NCBI GenBank assembly: GCA_001603415.1
Contig: LUYY01000070.1
Location: forward strand, 1-6,277
Direction: 5' to 3'
DNA: 6,277 bases
Source of the DNA: Bacteroidales bacterium Bact_07
GTDB lineage: Bacteria > Bacteroidota > Bacteroidia > Bacteroidales > Tenuifilaceae
Part shown: piece after piece, positions 5,582-6,277 of the stretch
Position numbering within the stretch: position 1 is the first letter of the stretch
Layout of the letters: each line of letters begins with the position of its first letter
Position numbers and translations under genes: made by a program
Notes under the pieces: model-generated
What the model was told of the DNA's origin: nothing
What the model saw: only the letters and a program-made list of their open reading frames with translations
Database searches by the model: none

Positions 5582-6217
5582 ATGATTGCTGTTAAACAAT
5601 TTGTTTTTAACCCATTTCAAGAAAATACCTATGTTCTTTACCAGCCCCAAGGCGAGGCCATTGTGATTGATGCGGGTTGTTCAAACGATAGTGAGTTGCA
5701 AGAACTCATCGATTTTATTCAGAGCGAAAATCTTACAGTAAAGTGCTTGGTGAATACACACTGCCATATCGACCATATTTTGGGCATTGCTGTCCTTAAG
5801 GATCGCTTTGGAGTGAAGGCTTTTGCCCATATCGACGATTTTCCATTGCTTCAAATGGCTCCTAGCCATGCCATGATGTTTGGATTGTATCTCGACACAG
5901 TTCCAAGTATTGATGAAACCTTAAACCACAACGACATAATCGAACTGAATGGGAGTTCGTTGAAGGTAATACATACCCCGGGGCACTCCAAGGGGGGAAT
6001 TTGTCTTTATGCCGAAAACGAAAAATTTGTGATCACTGGCGACACCCTTTTCAACCTATCCATTGGCCGAACCGATTTGCCTGGCGGGAATTACGAAACT
6101 CTCATTGCCAGCATTAACGAAAGATTGATGGTTTTGCCCGATGATGTTGAGGTTTACCCCGGTCATGGCAACAGCACAACTATTGGCCTTGAAAGGAAGT
6201 CGAACCCTTTTTTATAG
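5582..6217 (+). CDS. MBL-fold metallo-hydrolase, GloC/YcbL-like
   Basis: A 211-residue cytoplasmic metallo-beta-lactamase-fold hydrolase that closely resembles E. coli GloC (YcbL, 215 residues), a single-domain type II glyoxalase that hydrolyses S-lactoylglutathione-type thioesters. All metal ligands are present: THCHIDH (59-65) supplies His60, His62, Asp64 and His65; HTPGHS (131-136) supplies His135; TGDTLF (152-157) supplies Asp154; and YPGHG (192-196) supplies His195. NPFQENTYVLY (10-20) and IGRTDLPGGNY (161-171), with the ending GLERKSNPFL (202-211), are GloC-type signatures. It lacks the extra C-terminal substrate domain of GloB. Bacteroidota generally do not rely on glutathione, so the true thiol cofactor or substrate may differ; that part is inference. 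The start ATG lies 8 nt after the pcm stop, so the two are almost certainly co-transcribed. No convincing terminator follows. Confidence 0.9.
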   Translation: MIAVKQFVFNPFQENTYVLYQPQGEAIVIDAGCSNDSELQELIDFIQSENLTVKCLVNTHCHIDHILGIAVLKDRFGVKAFAHIDDFPLLQMAPSHAMMFGLYLDTVPSIDETLNHNDIIELNGSSLKVIHTPGHSKGGICLYAENEKFVITGDTLFNLSIGRTDLPGGNYETLIASINERLMVLPDDVEVYPGHGNSTTIGLERKSNPFL

Positions 6218-6277
6218 TTTGTTGTTATAAAACATTCATAAAAATCTTTTGTTTAGCTATAAATTTTAAGTCAAATT
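6218..6277. other. A/T-rich tail without recognisable feature
   Basis: The last 60 nt after the hydrolase gene contain no start codon with a family-like reading frame and no complete TAnnTTTG box. A 7-bp TTTTATA/TATAAAA inverted repeat (6210-6232) spans the stop codon, but has no G/C pair and no following T-tract, so it is not called as a terminator. Confidence 0.4.

Noticed and set aside
89..6224. 14-nt direct repeat TTTATAGTTTGTTG at 89-102 and 6211-6224, near both ends of the window
   Set aside because: One A/T-rich 14-mer match is expected by chance in 6 kb of this composition; no element boundaries or integrase lie between that would make it an att pair.
6210..6232. TTTTATA/TATAAAA inverted repeat at the end of the MBL gene as terminator
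   Set aside because: The stem has no G/C pair, spans the stop codon and lacks a following T-tract.
1..6277. CRISPR array, tRNA/rRNA, insertion sequence, toxin-antitoxin or anti-phage system
   Set aside because: No regularly spaced repeats, no tRNA-like fold, no transposase or defence domains were found; the genes are mainly housekeeping types.

Overview
The window looks like chromosomal housekeeping DNA from a member of the Bacteroidota, probably near Bacteroidales/Marinilabiliales. The evidence is an AT-rich sequence with A/T-rich spacers, almost no Shine-Dalgarno sequences, several matches to the Bacteroidota -33/-7 promoter (TTG ... TAnnTTTG), a DUF4294 protein (a family I know only from this phylum), and a Bacteroidota-style polyprenyl glycosylphosphotransferase. 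I see no mobile element, CRISPR array, tRNA, rRNA or phage gene.

Layout. 1-135: A/T-rich leader with a good promoter. 136-738 (+): secreted DUF4294 protein. 742-1203 (-): small Cys-rich lipoprotein. 1206-1862 (-): elbB, a DJ-1/PfpI-like glyoxalase, 2 nt upstream of the lipoprotein gene in the same transcription unit. 1863-1936: divergent spacer. 1937-2503 (+): thpR, RNA 2',3'-cyclic phosphodiesterase. 2500-3906 (-): membrane sugar-phosphate transferase, whose stop codon overlaps that of thpR. 3960-4760 (-): a protein that resembles a Gfo/Idh/MocA oxidoreductase without its cofactor and catalytic residues, directly upstream of the transferase. 4761-4922: divergent spacer with a pcm promoter. 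4923-5573 (+): pcm, protein-L-isoaspartate methyltransferase. 5582-6217 (+): single-domain metallo-beta-lactamase-fold hydrolase like GloC/YcbL, 8 nt after pcm. 6218-6277: A/T-rich tail with nothing recognisable.

How the genes relate. Several products deal with damaged molecules: ElbB (glyoxals), the GloC-like hydrolase (thioesters from methylglyoxal detoxification), Pcm (isoaspartyl residues) and ThpR (2',3'-cyclic phosphate RNA ends). They lie in separate transcription units, so the grouping may be coincidental. The phosphoglycosyl transferase would start an exopolysaccharide or glycan on undecaprenyl phosphate, but no other glycosyltransferase, flippase or polymerase is in the window.

The most unusual part is the junction between the oxidoreductase-like gene and the transferase (about 3900-3990, minus strand). 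The transferase has no ATG or GTG start, its frame is open upstream into the end of the preceding gene, and the frames are offset so that a -1 slip on an A7 run just before the upstream stop would fuse the two proteins. This is the only candidate here for something undescribed. It is a hypothesis: a simple TTG start at 3906 explains the transferase equally well.
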